DNA of 64,000 nucleotides from Lacimicrobium sp. SS2-24 (GTDB lineage Bacteria > Pseudomonadota > Gammaproteobacteria > Enterobacterales > Alteromonadaceae), in contig NZ_NIWW01000007.1 of the NCBI RefSeq assembly GCF_002201535.1, positions 62,001 to 126,000 on the forward strand, given 5' to 3'. How positions within the stretch are numbered: the stretch's first letter is position 1; each line of letters starts with the position of its first letter. A program made the position numbers and the translations under genes. Positions 28,350-41,723 of this stretch are shown one piece after another. The notes under the pieces are model-generated. The model was given only the letters and a program-made list of their open reading frames with translations. It was not told the DNA's origin and made no database searches.

Positions 28350-30272
28350 TCACTTGGCGGCCATTCTCGAAGAAATACGCATATCCGTGAGTTGCTCAAA
28401 CAGGTTCTGCTGCTGCCCCAGACGCTGCTTGTAGATCTGCTGGTAGGCCATCACCGCCTTCACATAATTGCGGGTTTCTTTATAGGGAATGGTCTCCACC
28501 CATACATCGGCGGGCACTTCTTCCTCTGGCAACCACTGATTTACACGGCTCCAGCCGGCGTTATAGGCAGCTGTGGCCAGCACCGGATTGTCGTGCATCT
28601 TATCCAGCAGATAGCGCATATAGCGGGTACCGAATTCTACATTTTGCTCTGGGTCGAACAGGGTGGTGTTGGGCACTTTTTTCTTGGCCAGATACTGTGC
28701 GGTACCGGGCATCAGTTGCATCAGCCCTTTGGCACCCGCGCCGGAGTTGGCATCGATCATAAAGGAGCTCTCGCGCCGGGCAATGGCAAAGGCCCAGGCT
28801 GGATCGACGGCGTTTTTACTGGCGCTTTGTTGTAATTGTGCATCATAAGCCAGCGGGAAACGGCGTTTGACATCATCCAGATAACCGAGGCGGGACAGCG
28901 CAAAAATAGCCTGATCATGCCAGCCCCAGCGATCGGCGAGTACCGCCGCTGCCAGTCCCTGTTCGTGGGTCAGCCTGGGTTGCAGTTTAATCCATTCACG
29001 CCGCGCCGAAACATAACGCTCCAGCGCCAGAAATTCTTTTGCCCGTTTGGCCGCGGCCATATTGGCCACCTTGTCCAGTAATGCGTCGTCGGGTGTCAGC
29101 GGCGCATCGGCCAACTGCGCAGGTCGGGACAACTTGCCACTGGCAAGAAAACCGTAGTAATGCCTCACAGACGCCAGTTTGTCGTATTCCTGTTGGGCTC
29201 TGTCGGGGGCGTTGAGGTTTTCGTAGCTGCGGCCCAGCCAATAGCGGCTGGAATAGTCTGACTCCAGCATCTGCGGTGAAAGATCAATGACATCGATGAC
29301 CTGCTTCCAGTTCTGCTGGCGCAGGGCATGGGTCAGATGCCAGCGAAAAATGTCTTCGTTATCTTGTCCCTGATTGGCTCTTTCCAGCCAGAAACCGGCC
29401 TGAGGGTGATTGTCTACGGCCAGGGCAATGGCGAAACGTTCGGCCACTTCCTGCTGTTCACCACTGTTAAAATTAAAGCGCTTTTGGGCATCGTGCCAGG
29501 TTTTCAATGCCAGGCTGTGATCGCGCCAGACCAGACGTTTGAGACCATATTTGATGATTTGTTGTTCTTTTTCCGGGAAGCGTCCGGGGAAAGCTGAAAG
29601 CCGACCCACCACAGAGGGATTGCGGCGGGTCTTGTACCACAGGTCGGCCAGATACTGCTGTTCTTTTGGAAGCAGTGACTTAAGGTACGGAATTAAAGTG
29701 TGATCGCCACCGTCTGCGGCCAGCACCAGGCGCTGCCACACCATCCAGTCGCTACGGTGACCGGCCTTGGTCCAGGCTCTGAATACTGAATCGCAGGCCT
29801 TGGGCTGGGATTTCCCGGCCAGCCAGAGTTGTGACACCAGTGCCAGGCCTTTTTGCGGGTCATTTTGTAAGTGATAGCGGGCGTTCAGACACTGTAATTC
29901 GGTGTTACCCAGGTCCTGATAATATTTGATGAAGCGCTCGCCGTCGTTGCGCTTATTCAGGTAGTAAAGCCAGGCTTCGCGCAGCTCATCGTCCAGCGGC
30001 GTATGAGCATGTTGCTGTAAAAAGGCCGCAATCTCGCTTTCTTTGCTCAGACGCAAATCTGCCAGCAGCGCATTTTGGTGTAAATAAGGGTACAGAGGAT
30101 AGTCGTGTAACTCCGCCGCCAGCGCCTTGTAGGTCTGGCTATTGGGATAATGGCTCCATTTTTCGGCTTCAAGAAATTGCTCACGCTCATGGGCGTGACG
30201 GTCTGTGGTGGCCTGTGCAGCGCACATCACCAAGGATGTCAGCAACGCGATCAGTCTTCTGGAGTTCAACAT
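28350..30272 (-). CDS. slt: Soluble lytic murein transglycosylase
   Basis: Periplasmic enzyme cutting glycan strands to 1,6-anhydromuropeptides. A signal peptide (1-21, ending AQA) is followed by the long alpha-superhelical U/L domains (about 25-450) and a C-terminal lysozyme-like catalytic domain. The latter has the catalytic Glu in RRESSF and the G-KGLMQLMPGTA and AYNAGWSRVNQW motifs. I start at the ATG at 30272, with GGAG 7 bases upstream; the frame extends 12 codons further. 640 residues matches Slt70. It is divergent from fadB. Confidence 0.95.
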   Translation of the reverse strand: MLNSRRLIALLTSLVMCAAQATTDRHAHEREQFLEAEKWSHYPNSQTYKALAAELHDYPLYPYLHQNALLADLRLSKESEIAAFLQQHAHTPLDDELREAWLYYLNKRNDGERFIKYYQDLGNTELQCLNARYHLQNDPQKGLALVSQLWLAGKSQPKACDSVFRAWTKAGHRSDWMVWQRLVLAADGGDHTLIPYLKSLLPKEQQYLADLWYKTRRNPSVVGRLSAFPGRFPEKEQQIIKYGLKRLVWRDHSLALKTWHDAQKRFNFNSGEQQEVAERFAIALAVDNHPQAGFWLERANQGQDNEDIFRWHLTHALRQQNWKQVIDVIDLSPQMLESDYSSRYWLGRSYENLNAPDRAQQEYDKLASVRHYYGFLASGKLSRPAQLADAPLTPDDALLDKVANMAAAKRAKEFLALERYVSARREWIKLQPRLTHEQGLAAAVLADRWGWHDQAIFALSRLGYLDDVKRRFPLAYDAQLQQSASKNAVDPAWAFAIARRESSFMIDANSGAGAKGLMQLMPGTAQYLAKKKVPNTTLFDPEQNVEFGTRYMRYLLDKMHDNPVLATAAYNAGWSRVNQWLPEEEVPADVWVETIPYKETRNYVKAVMAYQQIYKQRLGQQQNLFEQLTDMRISSRMAAK

Positions 30273-30502
30273 GCAATATCTCCAACCGGGTCGATCAATG
30301 TAAACCAATGGTGGAGATTATCAAGTCTGTTTTAATCTATAGGTGTATAAAAAACATACTAAGCGGCAACGCGGACAACGCCAGTGACCTCAGGCAGGTG
30401 GACCTTAAACGGTATGTTGATGGCAGAGTCCGTGTTGGCAACCAGCCAGTTAACGGCGCGGCGCAGCACTGTATCAGAGTTCTTCCGCGCGGCACGGAAA
30501 AA

Positions 30503-30524
30503 ATTTAAACAATTGTTTGAATTT
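30503..30524. promoter_or_regulatory. PsrA-type operator candidate before fadBA
   Basis: A 22-base palindrome with a single mismatched pair, centred between 30513 and 30514, with the perfect core AAACAATTGTTT (30508-30519). The half-sites AAAC-N4-GTTT resemble the motif reported for PsrA, the TetR-family repressor of fatty-acid degradation in Pseudomonas and Shewanella. It stands about 100 bases before the fadB ATG in a 354-base divergent gap with slt, where nothing else is supported. The regulator itself is not in this window, so the assignment rests on position and motif. Confidence 0.55.
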
Positions 30525-30626
30525 TTGTTGAAATTTAGTTCTGCATCAACAAGAATTGTGCTCACCCTGCAACCGCCTTGCCGAAAAAGGCATGGCACAT
30601 CCGTGTGATGGCCATAGGAGAAAACA

Positions 30627-33946
<3,320 letters not shown>

Positions 33947-34021
33947 GCCCAAGCCTGCGCGTGAGGGGGAATGTGTGAAGAATGACGAGATTCCCCTTCA
34001 CTCTCACCCTTTAAGCCTGAC

Positions 34022-34054
34022 AAAAAAAGCCCTGCTGTTTTAGCAGGGCTTTTT
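34022..34054. terminator. Bidirectional terminator between fadA and purA
   Basis: GCCCTGCT/AGCAGGGC stem (34029-34036 and 34042-34049) with a 5-base loop, flanked by seven As and five Ts. It is suitable for the plus-strand fadBA transcript and for the converging purA transcript. Confidence 0.85.
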
Positions 34055-34126
34055 CATTGGGTATTAGCTTGAGCTGAAGGGCCGCGGATTGTTTTTCCTT
34101 TAGCCTTACTCGTCGCGCTTGAGTTA

Positions 34127-35428
<1,302 letters not shown>

Positions 35429-35551
35429 TTAAAAAGTGGTCAGAAAATTAGGCGGGGATTCTACCAAGTTACGGGCAAGGGATCATCTGTTTTGACCAGA
35501 GCAAAACGTTCTGAGCCAGATCCAGCCTGGCAGGTATCACCTAAGATCTTG

Positions 35552-35737
35552 TCAGAGAAGATAAAACACGGTCACCACGCCGATGATGACCATTACCCCG
35601 CCCAGTGTACGCAGTTGCTGCGGAGACTGGTCTGCCAGCGTTCTTACATAGTGTTGCCAACGATTCGGAAACAGCATAGGTCCGATGCCCTCAATGATCA
35701 GCACCATGGCCAGGGCCAGCCAGATTGCATCACTCAT
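35552..35737 (-). CDS. yjeT: YjeT/DUF2065 small membrane protein
   Basis: 61-residue protein with two hydrophobic helices (about 4-22 and 43-60) and the family signature LVLIIEGIGPMLFP. Function is unknown. In many gammaproteobacteria it sits between hflC and purA; here a PLP enzyme gene has come in between hflC and yjeT, and its last 8 bases overlap the yjeT start. Confidence 0.88.
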   Translation of the reverse strand: MSDAIWLALAMVLIIEGIGPMLFPNRWQHYVRTLADQSPQQLRTLGGVMVIIGVVTVFYLL

Positions 35738-36893
35738 CGAGTTGCTCCAGTACAGATAAGTCTATTTGCTCAGCATTCTGATACAGGGCAAAACCAAAAC
35801 GGAGTCTGTCGCCTCTGGCATCGGTAATAATGCCATGTTGCTTGAGTTGTTGGTGCAAACGTTGCACCTTGGCGCTATCGGATAACTGAAAGGTCAGAAA
35901 GTGACCATGGTGCGCCGGGTTGTGCATCAACAGGTGGGAGCGATTCAGCTCAGGGTGTTGGTGGCGGTCCAGTTGTTGCAAAAAGGTGTGCTGCAGCTGC
36001 CGCACATAATCATGAACGGTAGCGACGTTTAAGTGCTCTTCTTCCAGCATGTCAAAAACCGCTTCGAGCCGGTACAGGGCACTGAAATCCATGGTAGAGC
36101 CGGCGAAGCGCATACCATCGGTGCTGTATTGCACCTGTCCCTGTCTGGCCAGATCGAGTTCCCCAAATTCAGCAAACCAGCCGGTATACTCTGGGCGCAG
36201 GGTGCAGCCCAGGGGAATATGTGCAAAGCAGCATCCTTCACCGCCTTGAGCGTATTTATAGCTGCCAGCCAAATAAAACACCCGATCCGCAATACCAGAC
36301 AGATCCGTGGGCAGGGCCATAAAGCCATGGTATCCATCTATCACAAAGAGTGTGGACTTGGGAGCAGCATTAACCAGCTTTGCAAGGTTTTCAATTGCCA
36401 TCCCTGAGTTGAAGAACACCTGACTGATAAACACAAGATCATACTCATCGCCCTTCAGGGTGCGCATAAAGCGTTGCTCAAAGTCCGCAAAGGGCAGGGT
36501 AGGCACGCTGGTAAGTTGCAATGTCTGGCGTTCATTAAGGCGGTTAATCTGGCGGGTAAAGCTGTGAAACTCGCTGTCTGTGCTCAGGACTTTCAGTGGT
36601 TTGCACCAATCCAGGCTGCTGAGGATGCGGTACAGCAACTCATGGGTGTTTGGGGCAAAGACCAGCTGTTGTGGGGCTCCGGTATTCAGGATCTGGGCGA
36701 TTTTTTGTTGCACCACCGGGATGCGTTCAGAAAAGAAATAGTCCCACTTATCATCCACCCGCGCAGCAGAATCATCCCAATACCTGAGCATGGCATCACG
36801 GGTCACATCCGGCCAGTAGTGGTGGCTGTGGCAGGCGAAGTGCTGCTTGCCCTGATTCGCTTGCAAAAAACGTCGATAGAGATGTTGATACAT
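35730..36893 (-). CDS. Kynureninase-like class V aminotransferase-fold PLP enzyme
   Basis: 387 residues from the ATG at 36893 (AAGGA upstream; the frame continues 20 codons beyond). Fold type I PLP protein: Asp186 in VIDGYHG would pair with the pyridine nitrogen. Lys213 in GSYKYAQGGEG would form the Schiff base; the layout resembles kynureninase. Substrate unknown. It occurs where hflC and yjeT are normally adjacent, behind a terminator of the hfl operon, so it likely has its own promoter in the 36894-36963 gap. The 8-base overlap with yjeT implies co-translation. No tryptophan-catabolism genes lie nearby. Confidence 0.8.
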   Translation of the reverse strand: MYQHLYRRFLQANQGKQHFACHSHHYWPDVTRDAMLRYWDDSAARVDDKWDYFFSERIPVVQQKIAQILNTGAPQQLVFAPNTHELLYRILSSLDWCKPLKVLSTDSEFHSFTRQINRLNERQTLQLTSVPTLPFADFEQRFMRTLKGDEYDLVFISQVFFNSGMAIENLAKLVNAAPKSTLFVIDGYHGFMALPTDLSGIADRVFYLAGSYKYAQGGEGCCFAHIPLGCTLRPEYTGWFAEFGELDLARQGQVQYSTDGMRFAGSTMDFSALYRLEAVFDMLEEEHLNVATVHDYVRQLQHTFLQQLDRHQHPELNRSHLLMHNPAHHGHFLTFQLSDSAKVQRLHQQLKQHGIITDARGDRLRFGFALYQNAEQIDLSVLEQLDE

Positions 36894-36963
36894 GGCTTTT
36901 TCCTTAACAGCAGACACTGATCCACCATAATGGCGTTGTCTTATCCTGAACAAGGGCTGTGAA

Positions 36964-36990
36964 CAAAAAAGACCCCGCAGGGCCTTTTTT
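36964..36990 (-). terminator. Terminator after the hflK-hflC unit
   Basis: On the minus strand GGCCC, loop TGCG, GGGTC (one G-U pair), followed by six Ts; an A run lies on the other side. It is just past the hflC stop, so it separates the hfl genes from the PLP enzyme gene. Confidence 0.75.
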
Positions 36991-37008
36991 ATCTTTCGTT
37001 ACCGGCGA

Positions 37009-37899
37009 TTAATCCTGTCTTACGCCGCCGGTGTCCTTCATGTATTTGAAGAAGTCACTGTCGGGTTCAAGGATTAACAAATCCTGCTTACTGTTGAAGC
37101 TGGTTCTGTAGGCATCCATGCTGCGCAGGAAGCTATAGAACTCAGGATCCTTGTTGTACGCGTTGGCGTAAATTCCGGCGGCTTCGGCATCACCTTCACC
37201 ACGCACTTTACGGGCGTTGCGTTCGGCGTCGGCTAACATCACCGTCACTCTGGCGTCGATATCGGCACGAATGATTTCCGCTTGTTCCTGACCTTCAGAG
37301 CGATGCTCTTTAGCCACGGCAGCACGTTCTGCACGCATACGCTGGAAGATAGAGTTACTGATTTCTGTGGGCAGGTTAATTTGTTTCACCCTCACATCCA
37401 CAATTTCAATACCCAATTCCACGGCGCTCTCTGCCGACTGAATCATGGCTTTGTTCATCAGCTCAGAGCGCTCTCCTGAGACAATCTCAGCGATGGTACG
37501 GTTACCAAACTCACTACGCAGGCCGTTGTTCACTTTCTGTCTGAGTAGCGCTTCGGCGCGGTCTCTGAAGCCACCTGTGGCCAGATAGAAACGCGCGAAG
37601 TCTTTGATTCGCCATTTCACGTAGGAATCCACGATCAGGTCTTTTTTCTCTGCGGTCACGAAACGGTTAGCACCATCATCCAGTGTCAGCAGACGGGCAT
37701 TGAGCATTTTCACCGAGTCGATGAAAGGAAGCTTGAAATGCAGACCCGGTTCGTACACGGCAGTTTCACCTGTTTGCTCGTCACGGCGTACTTTACCGAA
37801 CTGAATGACGATACCCCGGTAGCCCTCTTCAACCACGAACAATGAGCTGAATCCAAGCACGACTAATACAACAATCAGGGCAATACTAAAATTTTTCAT
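37009..37899 (-). CDS. hflC: FtsH modulator HflC
   Basis: Inner-membrane SPFH/band-7 protein that forms the HflKC cage around the FtsH protease and controls its access to membrane substrates. One N-terminal membrane helix (about 4-22) is followed by the band-7 domain and a long helical region with RAERAAVAKEHRSEGQEQ and EGDAEAAGIYANAY. 296 residues is standard. It begins 3 bases after hflK. Confidence 0.95.
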   Translation of the reverse strand: MKNFSIALIVVLVVLGFSSLFVVEEGYRGIVIQFGKVRRDEQTGETAVYEPGLHFKLPFIDSVKMLNARLLTLDDGANRFVTAEKKDLIVDSYVKWRIKDFARFYLATGGFRDRAEALLRQKVNNGLRSEFGNRTIAEIVSGERSELMNKAMIQSAESAVELGIEIVDVRVKQINLPTEISNSIFQRMRAERAAVAKEHRSEGQEQAEIIRADIDARVTVMLADAERNARKVRGEGDAEAAGIYANAYNKDPEFYSFLRSMDAYRTSFNSKQDLLILEPDSDFFKYMKDTGGVRQD

Positions 37900-37902
37900 C
37901 TC

Positions 37903-39054
37903 TTAATTTCTCCCGTCGTTGAATCTGCTGCTGGTGCGGCCGGTATTCTGCGTGCTGTTACCACTTTGATTATTTTGCGTGGTGCCTCTCACGCCTTCCA
38001 AAGCGGTGTTTGGCAGCATTGGCAGGTTAGATGAAACACCCTGACGCTCCAGAATTTTATCCAGCGGCAAGTACATCATGTTACCGCTACCCTGGTTGTC
38101 GAGCATCACCTTGCTGGTGCTGCTGTAAATCTCTTCCAGGGTTTCCAGATAGAGACGCTGACGGGTGACGACAGGCGCGGCAGCATACTGAGGTAAGAGT
38201 TCTTCAAAACGTGCCACCTCACCCTGGGCTTTAAGGATAACCTGCTGCTTATACGCTTCAGCTTCCTGTCCCATACGGTTAACACGGCCCCGCGCTGTGG
38301 GTTCAATTTCCCGCGCATAGGCTTCGGCTTCACGGATAAAGCGCTGCTCGTCTTCCTGCGCGGCAATCGCATCATCGAAGGCGGCTTTGACTTCTTCCGG
38401 TGGACGGGCGTCTTTGAAGTTAACTTCCAGCACGTCAATACCCATGTCGTAGGGGGTGACGATACCATTGAGTTCTTCCCACACGCGCTGACGGGTTTGC
38501 TCACGACCCCGTGTCAGCACATCATCCATGCGGGAATGGCCGACCACGTAGCGGATAGCACTGTCCAGTGCATGGCGCAGGCTGCCATCAGGATCATCGA
38601 CCGCAAAGCTGTATTTGTACGGCTCGATAACACGGAACTGGATTTCCATATCGACGCGCACCACGTTTTCATCTTCGGTAAGCATAAAGCCCGAGGAGGG
38701 CATGGTGCGAACCGACTGCACATTGACCGTTTCCACTGAGTCAATAAACGTGGGTTTCCAGCGCAGACCAGGCTCAACAAAATGGCTGAACTCGCCAAAT
38801 CTGAGTACCACACCACGCTCGGCTTCTTTGATGGTGTAGAAGCCACTGATAAACCAGATGACCACTAAAATACCGGCGATCAATCCGATGCCGATACCAC
38901 CAAACCCTTTTCCGGACGGTTTGTTGCTGCCGCCAAAACCGAGCTTGTCGAAGAATTTTTTGAATACTTCGTCCAAATCCGGTGGACCCTGTTCGCGGCC
39001 ACCGCGATTTTTCCAGGGGTCGTTATTGTTGCCGCCAGGCTCATTCCAAGCCAT
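37903..39054 (-). CDS. hflK: FtsH modulator HflK
   Basis: Partner of HflC in the FtsH-regulating cage. A Gly/Asn-rich cytoplasmic N terminus (MAWNEPGGNNNDPWKN) is typical, followed by a membrane helix (about 54-72), a band-7 domain (76-260) and a low-complexity Asn/Gln/Ser-rich tail. 383 residues is normal (E. coli 419). GGAGAA precedes the ATG. Confidence 0.96.
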   Translation of the reverse strand: MAWNEPGGNNNDPWKNRGGREQGPPDLDEVFKKFFDKLGFGGSNKPSGKGFGGIGIGLIAGILVVIWFISGFYTIKEAERGVVLRFGEFSHFVEPGLRWKPTFIDSVETVNVQSVRTMPSSGFMLTEDENVVRVDMEIQFRVIEPYKYSFAVDDPDGSLRHALDSAIRYVVGHSRMDDVLTRGREQTRQRVWEELNGIVTPYDMGIDVLEVNFKDARPPEEVKAAFDDAIAAQEDEQRFIREAEAYAREIEPTARGRVNRMGQEAEAYKQQVILKAQGEVARFEELLPQYAAAPVVTRQRLYLETLEEIYSSTSKVMLDNQGSGNMMYLPLDKILERQGVSSNLPMLPNTALEGVRGTTQNNQSGNSTQNTGRTSSRFNDGRN

Positions 39055-39108
39055 GTTGTTCTCCGTAGTAAAGTTAAATGGGTTGTGCGCTCGTTACGCG
39101 CGACTCGA

Positions 39109-40401
39109 CTAATGTTTATTGATCACATAGGTTGCCAGATCACTGGACAGGTGTTTTTCCAGTTGGTGCCAGTCTTTTGCCGGCATCCGTACCTCCACCA
39201 ACCAGTCGCCGTCTTCGGCATAGGATTCGGTCGAAATACACTGCATTCGATAAAGTGCTCCGCGAAGTTTTCCTTCTTTGGGCGGAATACGCAAGCTGTA
39301 CTGTACCATATTCCGATCGATACATTCGCTGATCGCCTCAAACAGCAGGTCAATACCCAGGCCTTTGTGGGCTGATACCCAGACTCGCACGGGTCTGCCG
39401 TTCTCATCCCGGTCGATGTGGGGGGCAATGTTGTCGAGTTGATCGATTTTGTTGCAAATCATTAACTGAGGCACTTCGCCCGCATCGATTTCATCGAGCA
39501 CGGCGTTGACCTGATCGATATTGTCCAGACGCTGCTCGTCGGCATAATCCACAACATGCAACAGCAGTTCGGCCTGCTGTGTTTCCTGCAGTGTGGCTTT
39601 AAACGCGGCCACTAAATCATGGGGCAGGTGACGGATAAACCCTACCGTATCTGCAAGAATAGCCGGGCCCACATCCTGTAGCTGAATTTTACGCAGCGTC
39701 GGATCCAGGGTGGCAAAAAGTTGATCTGCTGCATACACACCGGCAGCAGTAATGGTATTAAACAACGTAGACTTACCGGCATTGGTGTATCCCACCAATG
39801 ACAGGGTTGGCATTTCCGCGCGGCTTCTGGCCCGGCGGCTCTGTTCCCGTTGTTTCTGGACTTTTTTCAGTCGCTGAAGAATATGGGTAATCCGCGCACC
39901 CAACAGGCGTCGGTCTGTCTCTAACTGAGTTTCACCCGGACCGCGCAAGCCGATACCGCCTTTCTGCCTTTCCAGGTGGGTCCAGCCACGGATCAAACGG
40001 GTCGACATATGCCTCAGCTGAGCCAGTTCAACCTGTAGCTTACCTTCATGAGTACGGGCTCGCTGCGCGAAAATATCCAGAATCAGGCCGGTGCGATCCA
40101 GCACGCGGCACTTACACACGGATTCGAGATTACGTTCCTGGGAGGGTGACAGGGCATGGTTAAATATGACCACGTCTGCCTTGTTGGCTTTGACGGCCTG
40201 AGCGATTTCTTCTGCCTTACCACTACCGACAAAATATCGGGCGCTGGGGGTTGCGCGGGATCCTGTAACCAGATCTATGGCGTTGACACCGGCAGAGGAG
40301 ACCAGCAGCTGTAATTCATGCAGGTCTTCTTTGCTGTTTTCATCGGGAAAATCTATATGTACAAGTACAGCCTGTTCACCTGCCTCGTAACGGTCAAACA
40401 A
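39109..40401 (-). CDS. hflX: Ribosome-associated GTPase HflX
   Basis: GTPase that splits stalled or heat-damaged 70S ribosomes. The N-terminal HflX domain (1-190) includes the glycine-rich KGGIGLRGPGETQLE loop. The G domain has G1 GYTNAGKST, G3 DTVGF and G4 NKID. The start is a TTG at 40401, with AGGAG 7 bases upstream; the product then reads MFDRYEAGEQAV as in other HflX proteins. A nearby ATG at 40405 is out of frame and meets TGA after three codons. 430 residues. Confidence 0.96.
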   Translation of the reverse strand: MFDRYEAGEQAVLVHIDFPDENSKEDLHELQLLVSSAGVNAIDLVTGSRATPSARYFVGSGKAEEIAQAVKANKADVVIFNHALSPSQERNLESVCKCRVLDRTGLILDIFAQRARTHEGKLQVELAQLRHMSTRLIRGWTHLERQKGGIGLRGPGETQLETDRRLLGARITHILQRLKKVQKQREQSRRARSRAEMPTLSLVGYTNAGKSTLFNTITAAGVYAADQLFATLDPTLRKIQLQDVGPAILADTVGFIRHLPHDLVAAFKATLQETQQAELLLHVVDYADEQRLDNIDQVNAVLDEIDAGEVPQLMICNKIDQLDNIAPHIDRDENGRPVRVWVSAHKGLGIDLLFEAISECIDRNMVQYSLRIPPKEGKLRGALYRMQCISTESYAEDGDWLVEVRMPAKDWHQLEKHLSSDLATYVINKH

Positions 40402-40423
40402 GCATTATCTCCTGGTTGAGCAA

Positions 40424-40729
<306 letters not shown>

Positions 40730-40747
40730 CTACCAGCCAATTTCCTG

Positions 40748-40753
40748 ATTATA
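40748..40753 (-). promoter_or_regulatory. Possible -10 element for hfq
   Basis: A perfect TATAAT on the minus strand, 72 bases before the hfq ATG, in the 112-base gap after miaA. No good -35 hexamer stands at the right distance, so activity is uncertain. A promoter for hfq separate from miaA is known in E. coli. Confidence 0.35.
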
Positions 40754-40787
40754 CAGTTTTTACCCTCACTGTATAGCGCCTGCTGGG

Positions 40788-41723
40788 TCAGGGCGCAAGG
40801 TCAGGTCGCGTGGCTATAACCTGCTTCAGGTTGTTATCGGCAAATGTATCTAACCAGTTTAGATTTTGCCAGCTTCGCAGCCACGTAAGCTGACGTTTAG
40901 CCAACTGCCGGGTCGCCACTATAGCCCGAAACGACATTTCTTTGTGGTCGTACCTTTGTTGCAGGTGCTCCCACATCTGGCGGTAACCAACACATCTTAT
41001 AGCAGGTAAATCTTCATGTAGATCAGTTCGTTGAAACAATTTTCTGACTTCCTGCTCAAAACCCTGCTCGAGCATGAGGGTAAACCGGCGGGCTATGCGT
41101 TCGTGCAAGACCTGTCTGTCGGCAGGGGCGATGGCAAACTGGGTGACTTCGTAGGGCAGTGGCGGACTCGTTTGTTGGGTCAGTTCCGTGAGGCTGCTTC
41201 CCGTTATCCGGTACACCTCCAATGCACGGGTCAGTCGCTGTGGATCATTAGGGTGAATGCGTCTGGCTGAGACGGGGTCGATAATACTCAGCTGCTGATG
41301 CAGTGCCGCCCAGCCACTCTCTGCTGCTTCAGCTTCCAGCTCTGCCCGGATGCGTTTATCGGCAGCAGGCAGCGGCGAAATACCTTCTAACAGAACCTTA
41401 AAATACATCATGGTGCCCCCCACCAGCAGGGGAATTTTTCCCCGCCCACTGATGTCCTGCATAGCCTCGAGCGCGTCGTGGCGAAAGTCGGCGGCGGAGT
41501 AACTCTGTACCGGATCCAGAATGTCGATGAGCCGGTGAGGGGCCAGGGCCAACTCCTGGGCACTGGGTTTGGCTGTGCCAATGTCCATGCCCTTGTAAAT
41601 CATGGCCGAGTCCACACTAATGATTTCACAGGACAGGGACTGTGTCAGCGCGATGGCCAGATCCGTTTTGCCGCTGGCCGTGGGACCCATCAGAAATATT
41701 GCCGGGGGAAGGTCAGTTTGCAT
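40788..41723 (-). CDS. miaA: tRNA dimethylallyltransferase
   Basis: Transfers a dimethylallyl group to A37 of tRNAs that read UNN codons. The P-loop GPTASGKT lies at 13-20, with [18 protein letters not shown] (Asp and the tRNA-substrate loop), the insertion domain and [12 protein letters not shown] near the C terminus. I start at the ATG at 41723, giving 311 residues (E. coli 316). The frame continues 37 codons into mutL without homology. The start overlaps the mutL end by 11 bases. Confidence 0.96.
   Translation of the reverse strand: MQTDLPPAIFLMGPTASGKTDLAIALTQSLSCEIISVDSAMIYKGMDIGTAKPSAQELALAPHRLIDILDPVQSYSAADFRHDALEAMQDISGRGKIPLLVGGTMMYFKVLLEGISPLPAADKRIRAELEAEAAESGWAALHQQLSIIDPVSARRIHPNDPQRLTRALEVYRITGSSLTELTQQTSPPLPYEVTQFAIAPADRQVLHERIARRFTLMLEQGFEQEVRKLFQRTDLHEDLPAIRCVGYRQMWEHLQQRYDHKEMSFRAIVATRQLAKRQLTWLRSWQNLNWLDTFADNNLKQVIATRPDLAP

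Noticed and set aside
40403-40405. ATG as hflX start
   Set aside because: Out of frame and stops after three codons; the TTG at 40401 with AGGAG is in frame and gives the conserved N terminus.
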